Counted from the stretch's first letter, positions 17,933-26,857 are shown. The stretch: DNA of 64,000 bases from Pseudomonadota bacterium (GCA_023460715.1 JAEWPH010000115.1:1-64000), one strand, 5' to 3'. The notes: a model not told the origin generated them from the sequence alone. A program made the numbers and translations.

Positions 17933-18652
17933 GTGATTGACGGTGGACTCAACGCCCATCACCTGCAGTACCTGCTGTTCGGCGCGCTGTGGACGGTCGG
18001 CCTGTCGCTTATCTCCTTCGTGGGCGGCGGCCTGGCCGGCGGCGTGATCGCCCTGTGCCGCATCAGCCCCATCAAGGCCGTGCGCTGGGCCACGATCGCC
18101 TGGATCCAGCTGATCCAGGGCACGCCCCTGCTCGTGGTGCTGTTCCTGTGCTACTTCGGGCTGAGCATCCTCGGCTTCGAACTGCCGGCCATCGTGGCCG
18201 CCAGCATCGCCATGGTGGTCTACGTCAGCGCCTATCTGGGCGAGATCTGGCGCGGCTGCATCCAGTCGGTGCCGCGCACCCAGTGGGAAGCGGCCGAGTG
18301 CCTGGCCCTGTCGCGCACCCAGCGCATGCGTCTGGTGGTGCTGCCGCAGGCCGTGCGCATCGCCACGCCGCCCACGGTGGGCTTCATGGTGCAGATCGTG
18401 AAAAACACCTCGCTGGCCTCGATCGTGGGGTTCATCGAGCTGGTGCGCGCGGGCCAGCTCATCAACAACTCCATCTTCCAGCCCTTCCTGGTGTATCTGC
18501 TGATCGCCGTCATCTACTTCGCGCTGTGCTTTCCGCTGTCGGTGTGGAGCCGCCGGCTGGAGCAGCGCCTGCAGTTCGGCCACCGCGCCGCTGCCGCCCC
18601 TGCCGCAGCCAGCCCTGCGGCCCCCGCCACCCCACCCGCCAACGCCACATGA
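17933..18652 (+). CDS. Polar amino acid-type ABC transporter permease 2
   Basis: A 239-residue permease paralogous to the preceding one. It carries the family motif WIQLIQGTPLLVVLFLCYFGL and an EAA loop AAECLALSRTQRMRLVVLPQAV. The C-terminal 25 residues are Ala/Pro-rich and probably cytoplasmic. Translation most likely begins at GTG 17933, preceded by GCGAGGTG. The last codons overlap the ATPase gene (ATGA at 18649-18652), which suggests coupled translation. Confidence 0.9.
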   Translation: MIDGGLNAHHLQYLLFGALWTVGLSLISFVGGGLAGGVIALCRISPIKAVRWATIAWIQLIQGTPLLVVLFLCYFGLSILGFELPAIVAASIAMVVYVSAYLGEIWRGCIQSVPRTQWEAAECLALSRTQRMRLVVLPQAVRIATPPTVGFMVQIVKNTSLASIVGFIELVRAGQLINNSIFQPFLVYLLIAVIYFALCFPLSVWSRRLEQRLQFGHRAAAAPAAASPAAPATPPANAT

Positions 18653-19455
18653 AGCGAGACGACCTGATGACCCCCGCAGCGACTTCCGCCGGCCGTTCGG
18701 CCGCGCCCTCCGCCACCGCCCCGGCAGCCGCCCCCGTCGTCGAGCTGAAAGACGTGCACAAGTGCTTTGGCAGCAACCAGGTGCTCAAGGGCGTGTCCTT
18801 CGCCATTCCCAAGGGCCAGGTCGTGGCCATCATCGGCAAGAGCGGTTCGGGCAAGAGCACGGCGCTGCGCTGCATCGACCGGCTGGAGATCATCGACAGC
18901 GGCAGCATCCAGGTCTGCGGTCATGCCGTGCACGACCCGGCCATCGACCTGCGCCGGCTGCGCCAGGACGTGGGCATCGTCTTCCAGAGCTACAACCTCT
19001 TTCCGCACCTGACGGTGGAGCAGAACATCACCCTGGCCCCCAAGGCCGTAAAGAACCTGCCTGCGGCCCAGGCGCGCGCCATCGCCGCGCGCACCCTGCA
19101 GCAGGTGGGCCTGGCGGACAAAGCGCAGGCCTATCCGGAGCAGCTCTCGGGCGGGCAACAGCAACGCGTCGCGATTGCCCGGTCGCTGGCCATGGAGCCG
19201 CAGGTGATGCTGTTCGACGAGGTGACCTCCGCGCTCGATCCGCAACTCACCGGGGAGGTGCTGCGCGTCATCGAGTCGCTGGCCCAGGGCGGCATGACCA
19301 TGGTGCTGGTCACGCACGAGATGGAGTTCGCCGCCCGCGTGGCCGACACCATCATCTACATGCACGAGGGCAAGGTCTGGGAGACCGGCTCCGGCGACAT
19401 GCTGAAACACCCGCAGACCGCGGAACTGCGCGACTTCCTCTCCCACGGGCTCTGA
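18649..19455 (+). CDS. Polar amino acid-type ABC transporter ATP-binding protein
   Basis: A 268-residue ATPase that powers the two permeases. Motifs are complete: Walker A GKSGSGKST, Q-loop IVFQSYNLFPH, ABC signature LSGGQQQRVAIARSL, Walker B VMLFDEVTSALD and the switch histidine LVTHEMEF. ATG 18649 overlaps the permease stop; ATG 18667 (MTPAATS) is an alternative and would drop a six-residue leader. The first 25 residues are Ala/Pro-rich, unlike most family members. Located between permease 2 and the solute-binding protein. Confidence 0.92.
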   Translation: MKRDDLMTPAATSAGRSAAPSATAPAAAPVVELKDVHKCFGSNQVLKGVSFAIPKGQVVAIIGKSGSGKSTALRCIDRLEIIDSGSIQVCGHAVHDPAIDLRRLRQDVGIVFQSYNLFPHLTVEQNITLAPKAVKNLPAAQARAIAARTLQQVGLADKAQAYPEQLSGGQQQRVAIARSLAMEPQVMLFDEVTSALDPQLTGEVLRVIESLAQGGMTMVLVTHEMEFAARVADTIIYMHEGKVWETGSGDMLKHPQTAELRDFLSHGL

Positions 19456-19505
19456 CCCGCCCCTTCGGCTTTCTTTCCCACAAAAACCACCAGGAGACAT
19501 CCGCC

Positions 19506-20303
19506 ATGAGCACTTCCCGCATCCTCCTCCGCCGCACGCTGCTGGCGGCCAGCGCCGCCGCCCTGTGCCTGCCCGCCATGGCCGATCTGGCGCAGATCAA
19601 GTCCGCCGGCAAGCTGCGCGTGGGCATCGACTTCGGCGCGCCGTTCTACGGCTATGTGGACGACAAGCTCAAGCCCGTGGGTTCCGACGTGGAGGCCGCC
19701 GAACTGCTGGCCAAGGACCTGGGCCTGCCACTCGAGATCGTGAACACCACCAACTCCGCGCGCATCCCCAACCTGCTGTCCAACAAGGTGGACCTGATCA
19801 TCTCGTCGCTCTCGATCACGCCCGAGCGCCAGAAGGCCGTGGACTTCTCCATCCCCTACGGCGCCATCCAGGCCGCCGTGGGCGCGCCCAAGAGTTTGAA
19901 GCTCACCGGCATCGACGACCTGGCCGGCAAGACCGTGGCCGTGACCCGTGGTGGCCCGCAAGACAAGATCGTGACCGAGCGCGCGCCGCAGGCCAAGGTG
20001 GTGCGTTTCGATGACGAGGCGGCCTCCATCACGGCGGCGGCCACGGGCCAGGCCGACATCGTGGCCATCACGCCGCCCATCATTGCGGCCATTGCCAAGA
20101 AGAACCCGGCACGCGAGTTCGAGACCAAGTTCATCCTGCAGTCGTACCAGCTGGGCATGGCCATGCGCAAGGGCCAGCCGGAGCTGATGGCCGCCGTCAA
20201 CGGCTGGATCAAGACCAACCTGGCCAACGGCAAGCTCAACGACATCCACCTGAAGTACGCCGGCGTGCCGATTCCCCAGGACATCGTCGGCGGCGCCAAG
20301 TGA
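19506..20303 (+). CDS. Family 3 extracellular solute-binding protein
   Basis: A 265-residue periplasmic receptor with a signal peptide (RRTLLAASAAALCLPAMA, cut before DLAQIK). The family 3 fold starts at KLRVGIDFGAPFYGYVDD and includes GSDVEAAELLAKDLG, the hinge segment VDLIISSLSITPERQKAVDFS and the second-lobe motif GKTVAVTRGG. AGGAGACA precedes ATG 19506. It serves the importer encoded just upstream. In amino-acid receptors a conserved Arg-Asp pair binds the alpha-carboxylate and amine; here the equivalent region reads AVTRGGPQD, so an acid ligand is reasonable. The ligand remains unknown. Confidence 0.9.
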   Translation: MSTSRILLRRTLLAASAAALCLPAMADLAQIKSAGKLRVGIDFGAPFYGYVDDKLKPVGSDVEAAELLAKDLGLPLEIVNTTNSARIPNLLSNKVDLIISSLSITPERQKAVDFSIPYGAIQAAVGAPKSLKLTGIDDLAGKTVAVTRGGPQDKIVTERAPQAKVVRFDDEAASITAAATGQADIVAITPPIIAAIAKKNPAREFETKFILQSYQLGMAMRKGQPELMAAVNGWIKTNLANGKLNDIHLKYAGVPIPQDIVGGAK

Positions 20304-20352
20304 GCCGCCCCACCCACCGCCTCCCTGCCCCACCCTTGAAGGAAACCCTCCC

Positions 20353-20895
20353 ATGAGCCGTCATTTCGGCGCGATCCGCCAGCTGGGCTATGTGGTCCAC
20401 GACATCGAAGCCGCCATGGACTACTGGAGCCGCACGCTGGGCGTGGGCCCCTGGTTCTACAACCCCAAGGTGCCGATCCAGAACTACCAGTACCGCGGCG
20501 AATCGCACGAGCCGCACAACTCGGTGGCGCTGGCCAACTCGGGCTACGTGCAGGTCGAGCTGATCCAGACACGCAACGACGTGCCCTCGATGTACCGCGA
20601 CTTCCTGCAGGCCGGGCGCACCGGGCTGCAGCACGTGGCCTACTGGACCAGCGACTACGACGCAGACCTGGCGCGCCTCACGGCCGAGGGCTTTCGGTCC
20701 GTGATGAGCGGCGAGGTCGGCGAGCGTGGCCGCTTCGTCTACTTCGACACCGAGTACCACCCGGGCACGGTGATCGAGCTGTCGGAAGTCGCCGGACCCA
20801 AAGGCCGCATGTTCGACCTGATCCGCGCGGAGTCCGAAAGCTGGGACGGCAAGACCGATCCGGTACGGCCGTTCCCCGATCTGTCGAAGATCTGA
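20353..20895 (+). CDS. VOC (glyoxalase-fold) family protein
   Basis: A 180-residue protein with two vicinal-oxygen-chelate modules. The likely metal ligands are H16 (GYVVHDIE), E69 (QVELIQ), H94 (LQHVAYW) and E142 (TVIELSE), a HEHE set as in epimerases and isomerases. AAGGAAACC lies upstream of the ATG. It sits between the importer's binding protein and the RuBisCO-like gene on the same strand, so it should act on the imported compound, perhaps as an isomerase, epimerase or ring-opening enzyme. The reaction is not known. Confidence 0.85.
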   Translation: MSRHFGAIRQLGYVVHDIEAAMDYWSRTLGVGPWFYNPKVPIQNYQYRGESHEPHNSVALANSGYVQVELIQTRNDVPSMYRDFLQAGRTGLQHVAYWTSDYDADLARLTAEGFRSVMSGEVGERGRFVYFDTEYHPGTVIELSEVAGPKGRMFDLIRAESESWDGKTDPVRPFPDLSKI

Positions 20896-20907
20896 AGAAC
20901 TTCGAAA

Positions 20908-20969
20908 CTTCAAGCCAAATTGGCCTCTAGCGCTTACTGGATAAGCGCTGGCAGCTATGAAAACAATAG
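20908..20969. repeat. Full intergenic palindrome copy (AGCGCTT...AAGCGCT)
   Basis: This is the best preserved copy. It reads CTTCAAGCC, AATTGGCCTC, TAGCGCTTAC, TGGATAAGCGCT, GGCAGCTATG and ACAATAG, with the inverted core AGCGCTTA/TAAGCGCT. It lies between the VOC and RLP genes and ends 10 bp before the RLP start codon. Translation of it in frame gives an artificial N-terminal extension of the RLP. Confidence 0.8.
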
Positions 20970-20979
20970 TTCTCTCACC

Positions 20980-22260
20980 ATGTCCCCAGACCGCTTCGAA
21001 GCGACCTACCTGATCGAAACCCCGTTGGACCCCGCCCACGTGGCCGAGGTGCTGGCGGGAGAGCAGTCGTGCGGCACCTTCACGCGGGTCGAGGGCGAGA
21101 CCGACGCGCTGCGCGGACGCGCCCGCGCCACGGTCGAATCGATCGAACTGCTGGACGCGGCCCCCGCGCCGGCGCTGCCCAACGGCTGGATGCAGCGGCG
21201 CGGCCTGTTCGACACGCCGCAGACCTGGCAGCGTGCCCGCCTGCGCGTCAGTTTTCCCTGCGACAACATCGGGGCCAACCTGCCCACGCTGGCGGCCACC
21301 GCCTCGGGCAACCTGTTCGACCTGGGCGAGGTCACGGGCCTGCGGCTCGAATCGATGCGGCTGCCGCGCGCCTACCGCCAGCAGTTCGATCTGCCACGCC
21401 AAGGCATCACCGGCACGCGCGCGCTGACGGGCGTGCAGGGCCGCCCGCTGATCGGCACCATCATCAAGCCCAATGTGGGCCTGTCGGCCGAGGAGACTGG
21501 CGAACTGGCCGGGCGCCTGTGCGCCGCGGGCATCGATTTCATCAAGGACGACGAGGTCTGTGCCAACCCGGTCCATGCGCCGCTGGCCGACCGCGTGCGC
21601 TCCGTCATGCGGCGGGTGCGCGCGCACCAGGACAAGACCGGCAAGCAGGTCATGGTGGCCTTCAACATCACCGACGAAACCGACGCCATGCGCCGCCATG
21701 CCGATCTGATCGCGGCCGAGGGCGGCAGCTGCGTGATGGTCAGCCTGAACTGGTGCGGCTACTCCGCCGTGCAGACACTGCGCCGCCACACGCCCCTGGC
21801 CCTGCACGGCCACCGCAACGGCTACGGCGCCCTGTCGCGCCACCCGCTGCTGGGCTTTTCGTTCAACGCCTGGCAGACCCTGTGGCGGCTGGCGGGCGTG
21901 GACCACATGCATGTGCACGGCCTGCAGGGCAAGTTCTCGCAGACCGACGAGGAAGTGATCGAATCCGCGCACGACACCCTGGCCCCGCTGTGCGAGGGCC
22001 TGGACGACCGCGTGCTGCCCGCGTTCTCCAACGGGCAATGGGCCGGCACCGTGCCCATCACCTGGGACAGCGTGCGCAGCAACGACCTGCTCTTCATGTC
22101 GGGCGGCGGCATCCTGGCCCACCCCGACGGCCCTGCGGCCGGCGTGGCCAGCATCCAGCAGGCCTGGGATGCCGTGCAGCGCGGCGAGACCCTGGCGGAC
22201 CGGGCCGCACACGCACCGGAGCTGCGCCGCGCCGTCGAATTCTTCGGCAAGAAGAAGTAA
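20980..22260 (+). CDS. RuBisCO-like protein (form IV), OiaX-like
   Basis: A 426-residue RuBisCO large-subunit homologue. Active-site residues of true RuBisCO are largely kept: E28 and T33 (EQSCGTF), N111 (GNLF), K163 (IIKPNVGLS), the carbamylated lysine and metal ligands K189, D191, E192 (FIKDDE), H276/H278/R279 (LHGHRNG), H311 and loop-6 K318 (HVHGLQGKF) and S374 (MSGGG). Length and divergent loops mark a form IV protein, and no small subunit is present. The next gene is a DUF1537 kinase, the pairing known for OiaX, which cleaves 3-oxo-isoapionate 4-phosphate to 3-phosphoglycerate and glycolate. That reaction is inferred. Start ATG 20980 is chosen because upstream in-frame codons belong to the palindrome; no Shine-Dalgarno is visible. 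Confidence 0.88.
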   Translation: MSPDRFEATYLIETPLDPAHVAEVLAGEQSCGTFTRVEGETDALRGRARATVESIELLDAAPAPALPNGWMQRRGLFDTPQTWQRARLRVSFPCDNIGANLPTLAATASGNLFDLGEVTGLRLESMRLPRAYRQQFDLPRQGITGTRALTGVQGRPLIGTIIKPNVGLSAEETGELAGRLCAAGIDFIKDDEVCANPVHAPLADRVRSVMRRVRAHQDKTGKQVMVAFNITDETDAMRRHADLIAAEGGSCVMVSLNWCGYSAVQTLRRHTPLALHGHRNGYGALSRHPLLGFSFNAWQTLWRLAGVDHMHVHGLQGKFSQTDEEVIESAHDTLAPLCEGLDDRVLPAFSNGQWAGTVPITWDSVRSNDLLFMSGGGILAHPDGPAAGVASIQQAWDAVQRGETLADRAAHAPELRRAVEFFGKKK

Positions 22261-23576
22261 TGACCGCGTCCCTGTTCGGCTGGTACGGCGACGACTTCAC
22301 GGGCGCCACCGATACGCTGGCCGTGCTGGCCCAGGCCGGCCTGCGCGCCATGCTGTTCATGGGCGTGCCCAGCGCCGAGGCCCTGGCAGCCGCCGGCCCG
22401 CTGGACGCCATCGGCATCGCTGGCGCCGCGCGTGCCATGGCGCCCGAGGCCATGCGCGCCGAACTGGCCCCCGTGGGCCATTTCTTCGAGCAGGCGGCAC
22501 CGCCGGTCCTGCACTACAAGGTGTGCTCCACCTTCGACAGTGCCCCCCACGTGGGCAACATCGCCTGTGCGATCCAGACGCTGCACCCCCGCGTGGCCCA
22601 CCGCTGGGTGCCCATCGTGGGCGGGCAACCCAGCCTGGGCCGCTACTGCGCGTTCAGCCACCTGTTCGCCGCAGCAGGCAGCGGCGGCGCCGTGCACCGC
22701 ATCGACCGCCACCCCACCATGCGCCAGCACCCGGTGACGCCCATGGACGAGTCCGACCTGCGGCTGCACCTGGCGCGTCAGGGCCTGGAGGGCATCACCG
22801 CACTGCACTACCCGCAGTACGCCGAATCGCCCGCACTACTGGACGCTGCGCTGCAGTGCCTGCTGGAGGGCGACGCCACCTGCGTGCCCACACTGCTAGA
22901 CCTGACGCATTCCGACCAACTGGCCCCGGTGGGCCGCCTGCTCTGGGAGCAGTCGCAACGCCACGGCCGCCTGCTGGCCGTGGGCTCCAGCGCCGTGGCC
23001 CAGGCCCTGGTAGCGCACTGGGCCCGGCCGGCGGCAAAGAGCACGCCACCACTGAGAAAGTCCGATGGCCCCGTGTTCGCCTGGGCTGGCAGCCTTTCGC
23101 CCCTGACCGCCGCCCAGGTGCAGGCCGCCACCGCCTACCAGCGAATCGCCGTGAACGGCGCGCAGCTGGGCAGCGACCCCACCTACGCGCAGTCCTTGCA
23201 AGACACGATCTGCACCTTGCTGCGTAACGGCCAGCATGTGCTGGCCTACACCGGCCCCACGGAGGGCAGCGCGGCTCCCGTCGCTTCAGCCGCTCCCGTC
23301 GCGCAGGCCAGCGCCGCGCTGGTGGCCCGCGTGGTCCAGGCCCAGGCCGACCACGGCACTCCGCTGCGCCGCGTAGGGATCGCAGGGGGCGACACGTCCA
23401 GCCACGCCGTGCAGGCGCTGCAGTTGTGGGGACTGTCGTACGGGACGACGCTGTGCCCCGGCGTCACCATCAGCGTCGCCCACAGCCCGGACCGGGACCG
23501 CCATGGGATGGAGCTGATGCTGAAGGGAGGGCAGATGGGTGGGGTGGATTTGTTCGAGAGGCTGCTGGGCGGGTAG
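22260..23576 (+). CDS. Four-carbon acid sugar kinase family (DUF1537) protein, OiaK-like
   Basis: A 438-residue kinase of the DUF1537 family, which phosphorylates sugar acids with ATP. The N-terminal substrate-domain motif is WYGDDFTGATDTL (residues 8-20) and the C-terminal nucleotide-domain motif is GGDTSSHA (from 376), followed by PGVTIS. The ATG overlaps the RLP stop (TAATG), so the two are translated together. In the apionate pathway OiaK makes the phosphorylated substrate of OiaX, which suits this order. A small Ala-Pro repeat (SAAPVASAAPVAQ) near residue 340 lies in the linker. It converges with fadE, 7 bp away. Confidence 0.88.
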   Translation: MTASLFGWYGDDFTGATDTLAVLAQAGLRAMLFMGVPSAEALAAAGPLDAIGIAGAARAMAPEAMRAELAPVGHFFEQAAPPVLHYKVCSTFDSAPHVGNIACAIQTLHPRVAHRWVPIVGGQPSLGRYCAFSHLFAAAGSGGAVHRIDRHPTMRQHPVTPMDESDLRLHLARQGLEGITALHYPQYAESPALLDAALQCLLEGDATCVPTLLDLTHSDQLAPVGRLLWEQSQRHGRLLAVGSSAVAQALVAHWARPAAKSTPPLRKSDGPVFAWAGSLSPLTAAQVQAATAYQRIAVNGAQLGSDPTYAQSLQDTICTLLRNGQHVLAYTGPTEGSAAPVASAAPVAQASAALVARVVQAQADHGTPLRRVGIAGGDTSSHAVQALQLWGLSYGTTLCPGVTISVAHSPDRDRHGMELMLKGGQMGGVDLFERLLGG

Positions 23577-23583
23577 GCAACGT

Positions 23584-25722
23584 TCAAGCCTCGAAGTCAT
23601 CCACTTGGATCACCTTGTCCGCCGCCTGCATATAGGCCAGTGCCAGCGCCGGGTTGGGCATGCCGGCGGCAGCCTCCTCGAACGACCCCGTGCGCCGCAC
23701 CAGCTTGTTCAATTGCTGGGTCGCCTGATCTCCCAGTTGCGCCGCCAGGTCCAGCGCCTGGATCAGGTCGACCAGCCCGCCGCCCTTGGGCAGGCTCACG
23801 TCGGGGCACAGCCGCTGCACCACGGCGGCGTTCTCGCGCAGCAGCTTGGCCAAAGCCAGCATCTGCACGTCGCGCAGCGGTGCCAGGTGGGACGTGCGGC
23901 TCAGCACCAAGCGGCCAATCAAGCGCCGTCCCGGCGCAGGCAGGTTGGCATACAGGTCTTTCAACACTTCCTCGGCGGCATCCAGCTGCATGCGCAGACC
24001 GGCCTGCGCCAGGGGCAGCATCTGTGCATCGCCTTCCACGGCATAGCGCCAGATGCAGGCACTGGCCATGTAGAGGTGCGCCAGGCAGTCGCCCAGACGC
24101 GATGACAGCAGCTCCATGCGCTTGAGCCGGCCGCCCAGCAAGCCCATGGCCACGTCGCAGGTCAACGCATACTTGGCGCTCAGTCGAGCCAGCAGTGCGG
24201 CCTCCTTGGCCAGTTCCTGGGGCGGTGATCCCACTACCGGCGCCCCGAACAGGCTGCGCCAGAGATTGCGGGCCACATGCCCGCCATGCCCCAGCAGGGC
24301 CTGACCCAGCGCCTCTTCGTCCTTGCGCTCCACGGCCTGCATCTCGGCCATCACGTACGGGTGGCAGCGCACCGCTCCTTGCCCAAAGATGATGAGCGAC
24401 CGGGTGAGGATGTTGGCCCCCTCCACCGTGATCGCCACGGGCATGTGCCGGTACGCTACCGACAGCAGATTGGATGGCCCGTTAATGATCCCCTTGCCAC
24501 CCAGAATGTCCATAGCGTGGTTAATCGATGTGCGCCCGGCCTCGGTCAGGTGAACCTTCAGTATGGCGCTGGCCACGCTGGGCTGTGCGCCCTGGTCCAG
24601 TGCCGCCGCCGTGAAGCGCCGCGCCGCGTCGGTCGCATACAGCTCGGCGGCCATGCCGGCGATGATGCCGGCGATGGCATCGAACTTGCCGATGGGCATG
24701 CCGAACTGCTCGCGCACCTTGCCGTAGCCGTTAGCGATGAAAACCGAGCTTTGCTGCGTAGCCGCGCCCAGCGCCGGCAACGAGATGGCACGGCCTGCCG
24801 CCAGGCACTCCATCAGCATGCGCCAGCCCTGGCCCACCTGCGCTTCCCCGCCGATGATCCAGTCCATGGGCACGAACACGTCCTCGCCCACGATGGGCCC
24901 GTTCATGAAGGCACTGTCCATGGGCCGATGGCGGCGCCCGATCTGCATGCCGGGCGTGGGCACGGGAATCAGCGCGCAGGTGATGCCCAGGTCGCGCTCA
25001 CCCTCAGGCCGGCTTTCGTCGCGGGCGTTGAAGGCCAGGCCCACCACGGTCGCCACCGGCGCCAGGGTGATGTAGCGCTTGGAGAACGTGACGCTGAAGC
25101 CGCGCACGGGCCGGCCGTCGATCTCGCGCGTGGTCAGGATGCCGCGGTCGGGAATGGAGGCGGCATCGGAGCCGGCATACGGAGACGTCAGGCCAAAGCA
25201 CGGCAGATCGCGGCCATCGGCCAGCCGGGGCAGGTAATGCTGCTTCTGCGCATCGGTGCCGTAGTGCAGCAGCAGCTCGGCAGGCCCGAGCGAGTTCGGC
25301 ACCATGGCCGTGACCGCGGCCGATACGTTGACCGAGGCCAGCCGCGTCACCACCGTCGCATGGGCGAAGTGGCCGAAGCCCAGGCCACCCCACTCCTTGG
25401 GAATGATCATGCCGAAGAAGCGCTTCTCCCGCAGGTACTGCCACACCTCGGGCGGCAGGTCCCGCGCCGAGTCGATGGTGAAGTCGTCCAGCATGCTGCA
25501 CAGCGTGCGCACCTCGTTGTTGAGAAAGGCTTGCTCCTCGGCCGTCAGTTGGTTCGGCCCCGTGGCGATCAGCGCATCGAAGTCGGGGTCGCCAGCGAAC
25601 AGGCGTCCCTCGAAACCCACGGTGCCCGCCTCCAGCGCCGCGCGCTCGGTGTCGCCCATGACCGGCAAGGCCTTGGCAAACGGCGCCATGGCGAATCGAC
25701 CGACGAGTGATGCAATGCCCAT
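23584..25722 (-). CDS. fadE: FadE-type acyl-CoA dehydrogenase
   Basis: A 712-residue flavoenzyme for the first step of fatty-acid beta-oxidation. The acyl-CoA dehydrogenase core (about 60-480) contains IIPKEWGGLGFG, CFGLTSPYAGSDAAS, the FAD/substrate loop SFSKRYITLAP-like stretch and the GGKGII motif. The last 230 residues are the DUF1974 domain of the FadE family. Escherichia coli FadE is about 814 residues; here the hydrophobic N-terminal anchor is missing. ATG at 25722 follows an ideal AGGAGG at 5 nt spacing, so the short start is real rather than a missed upstream part. The gene is monocistronic. Confidence 0.88.
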   Translation of the reverse strand: MGIASLVGRFAMAPFAKALPVMGDTERAALEAGTVGFEGRLFAGDPDFDALIATGPNQLTAEEQAFLNNEVRTLCSMLDDFTIDSARDLPPEVWQYLREKRFFGMIIPKEWGGLGFGHFAHATVVTRLASVNVSAAVTAMVPNSLGPAELLLHYGTDAQKQHYLPRLADGRDLPCFGLTSPYAGSDAASIPDRGILTTREIDGRPVRGFSVTFSKRYITLAPVATVVGLAFNARDESRPEGERDLGITCALIPVPTPGMQIGRRHRPMDSAFMNGPIVGEDVFVPMDWIIGGEAQVGQGWRMLMECLAAGRAISLPALGAATQQSSVFIANGYGKVREQFGMPIGKFDAIAGIIAGMAAELYATDAARRFTAAALDQGAQPSVASAILKVHLTEAGRTSINHAMDILGGKGIINGPSNLLSVAYRHMPVAITVEGANILTRSLIIFGQGAVRCHPYVMAEMQAVERKDEEALGQALLGHGGHVARNLWRSLFGAPVVGSPPQELAKEAALLARLSAKYALTCDVAMGLLGGRLKRMELLSSRLGDCLAHLYMASACIWRYAVEGDAQMLPLAQAGLRMQLDAAEEVLKDLYANLPAPGRRLIGRLVLSRTSHLAPLRDVQMLALAKLLRENAAVVQRLCPDVSLPKGGGLVDLIQALDLAAQLGDQATQQLNKLVRRTGSFEEAAAGMPNPALALAYMQAADKVIQVDDFEA

Positions 25723-25891
25723 GATCACCTCCTGAAGCTAACCCCATCTTTTGCGCAGATGTACACGAGTCAGTTTCAACGGTTGGCCCCCTGCGCCGCA
25801 CTCCCAGCTGCTGAAATGCTTGTCATCCATGGGCTTGTTTCAGGGGGCCTACGGCCAAGCAGAACCTCAGTGCATTGCCAGCACGGCAGAC

Positions 25892-26857
25892 TCAGTCCAC
25901 GGAAGCGCCGGACTGCTTGACGGCCTGGCCCCATTCCACAATCTCCGTGGCGATGAACTGGTCCATGGCTTCAGGCGTGGTCGGTGCGGGCTCGGAGCCT
26001 CGGTCGCGGATGAACTTCTGCATCTCTGCACTGGCCAGTATCTCGACGACCTCGCGGTTCAGCCGTTCCACCACGGCGCGCGGCGTGCCCTTGGGCGCCA
26101 TCAGTCCCAGCCAGCCGACCGCCTCGAATCCCTTGAACTCCGGCAGGCCCGCCTCGGCGATCGCCGGCACGTTCGGCAACTGGCTGGAGCGCGTGGCTGA
26201 TGTCACACCGAGCGCCACGGCTTTGCCGGCCTGGATGTTGGACAGGGCCGCCGTCACCGAGTCGACCATCAGCGGCACCTGCCCACCGATGAAGTCCGCC
26301 TGCGCGGGGCCGCTGCCCTTGTACGGAATATGCTCCATCTCGATCTTGGCGCGGGACTTGACCATCTCGGCGCTCAGATGCTGCGTGCCGCCGATGCCTG
26401 CGCTCGCATAGCTCAGCCTGCCCGGCTCGGCGCGCGCCCGGGTCACCAGATCCTGCATCGAGCGGATGCCCGACGCCGGATGCGCCAGGAACACCAGCGG
26501 CACCTTGGCCACCAGGCTGATGCCCTGCAGGTCCTTGCGCGGATCGCAGTTGACCTTGCGGTACAGCGTCTGGTTCACGGCCATGGCGCTGCCGGCCATC
26601 ACCAGCGTGTAGCCGTCCGCCTTGGCGCGCACCACCTGCTCGGTGCCGATGTTGCTGCCCGCGCCGGCCTTGTTGTCCACCACCAGCGGTTGGCCCAGGC
26701 GGGTGCCGAGCTTCTCGGCCAGCGCACGGGCGAAGATGTCCGTCGCCTGGCCCGGCGGAAAGGGCACGACCAGCATGATGGGTTTCTCGGGCCAGGCGGC
26801 CATGGCGGCACTGGACAGGGTGAGCGCAAGAGCGGGAAGGTAGTGTTTCAGTGCCAT
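25892..26857 (-). CDS. Bug-family (tripartite tricarboxylate) substrate-binding protein
   Basis: A 321-residue periplasmic receptor with a signal peptide cut after SAAMAA. Bug signatures are present: [47 protein letters not shown], and the second lobe [18 protein letters not shown]. These receptors bind carboxylates and are greatly expanded in betaproteobacteria, often without a linked TctA/TctB transporter, as here. AGGAGACA precedes the ATG. The ligand is unknown. The next gene downstream on this strand is fadE, 169 bp away. Confidence 0.9.
   Translation of the reverse strand: MALKHYLPALALTLSSAAMAAWPEKPIMLVVPFPPGQATDIFARALAEKLGTRLGQPLVVDNKAGAGSNIGTEQVVRAKADGYTLVMAGSAMAVNQTLYRKVNCDPRKDLQGISLVAKVPLVFLAHPASGIRSMQDLVTRARAEPGRLSYASAGIGGTQHLSAEMVKSRAKIEMEHIPYKGSGPAQADFIGGQVPLMVDSVTAALSNIQAGKAVALGVTSATRSSQLPNVPAIAEAGLPEFKGFEAVGWLGLMAPKGTPRAVVERLNREVVEILASAEMQKFIRDRGSEPAPTTPEAMDQFIATEIVEWGQAVKQSGASVD

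Noticed and set aside
20920-20979. N-terminal extension of the RuBisCO-like protein
   Set aside because: These codons translate the intergenic palindrome and do not align with the start of RLP proteins.
20980-22260. A true CO2-fixing RuBisCO
   Set aside because: No small subunit or Calvin-cycle genes are nearby, the protein is short, and the partner gene is a DUF1537 kinase, so a form IV role fits better.
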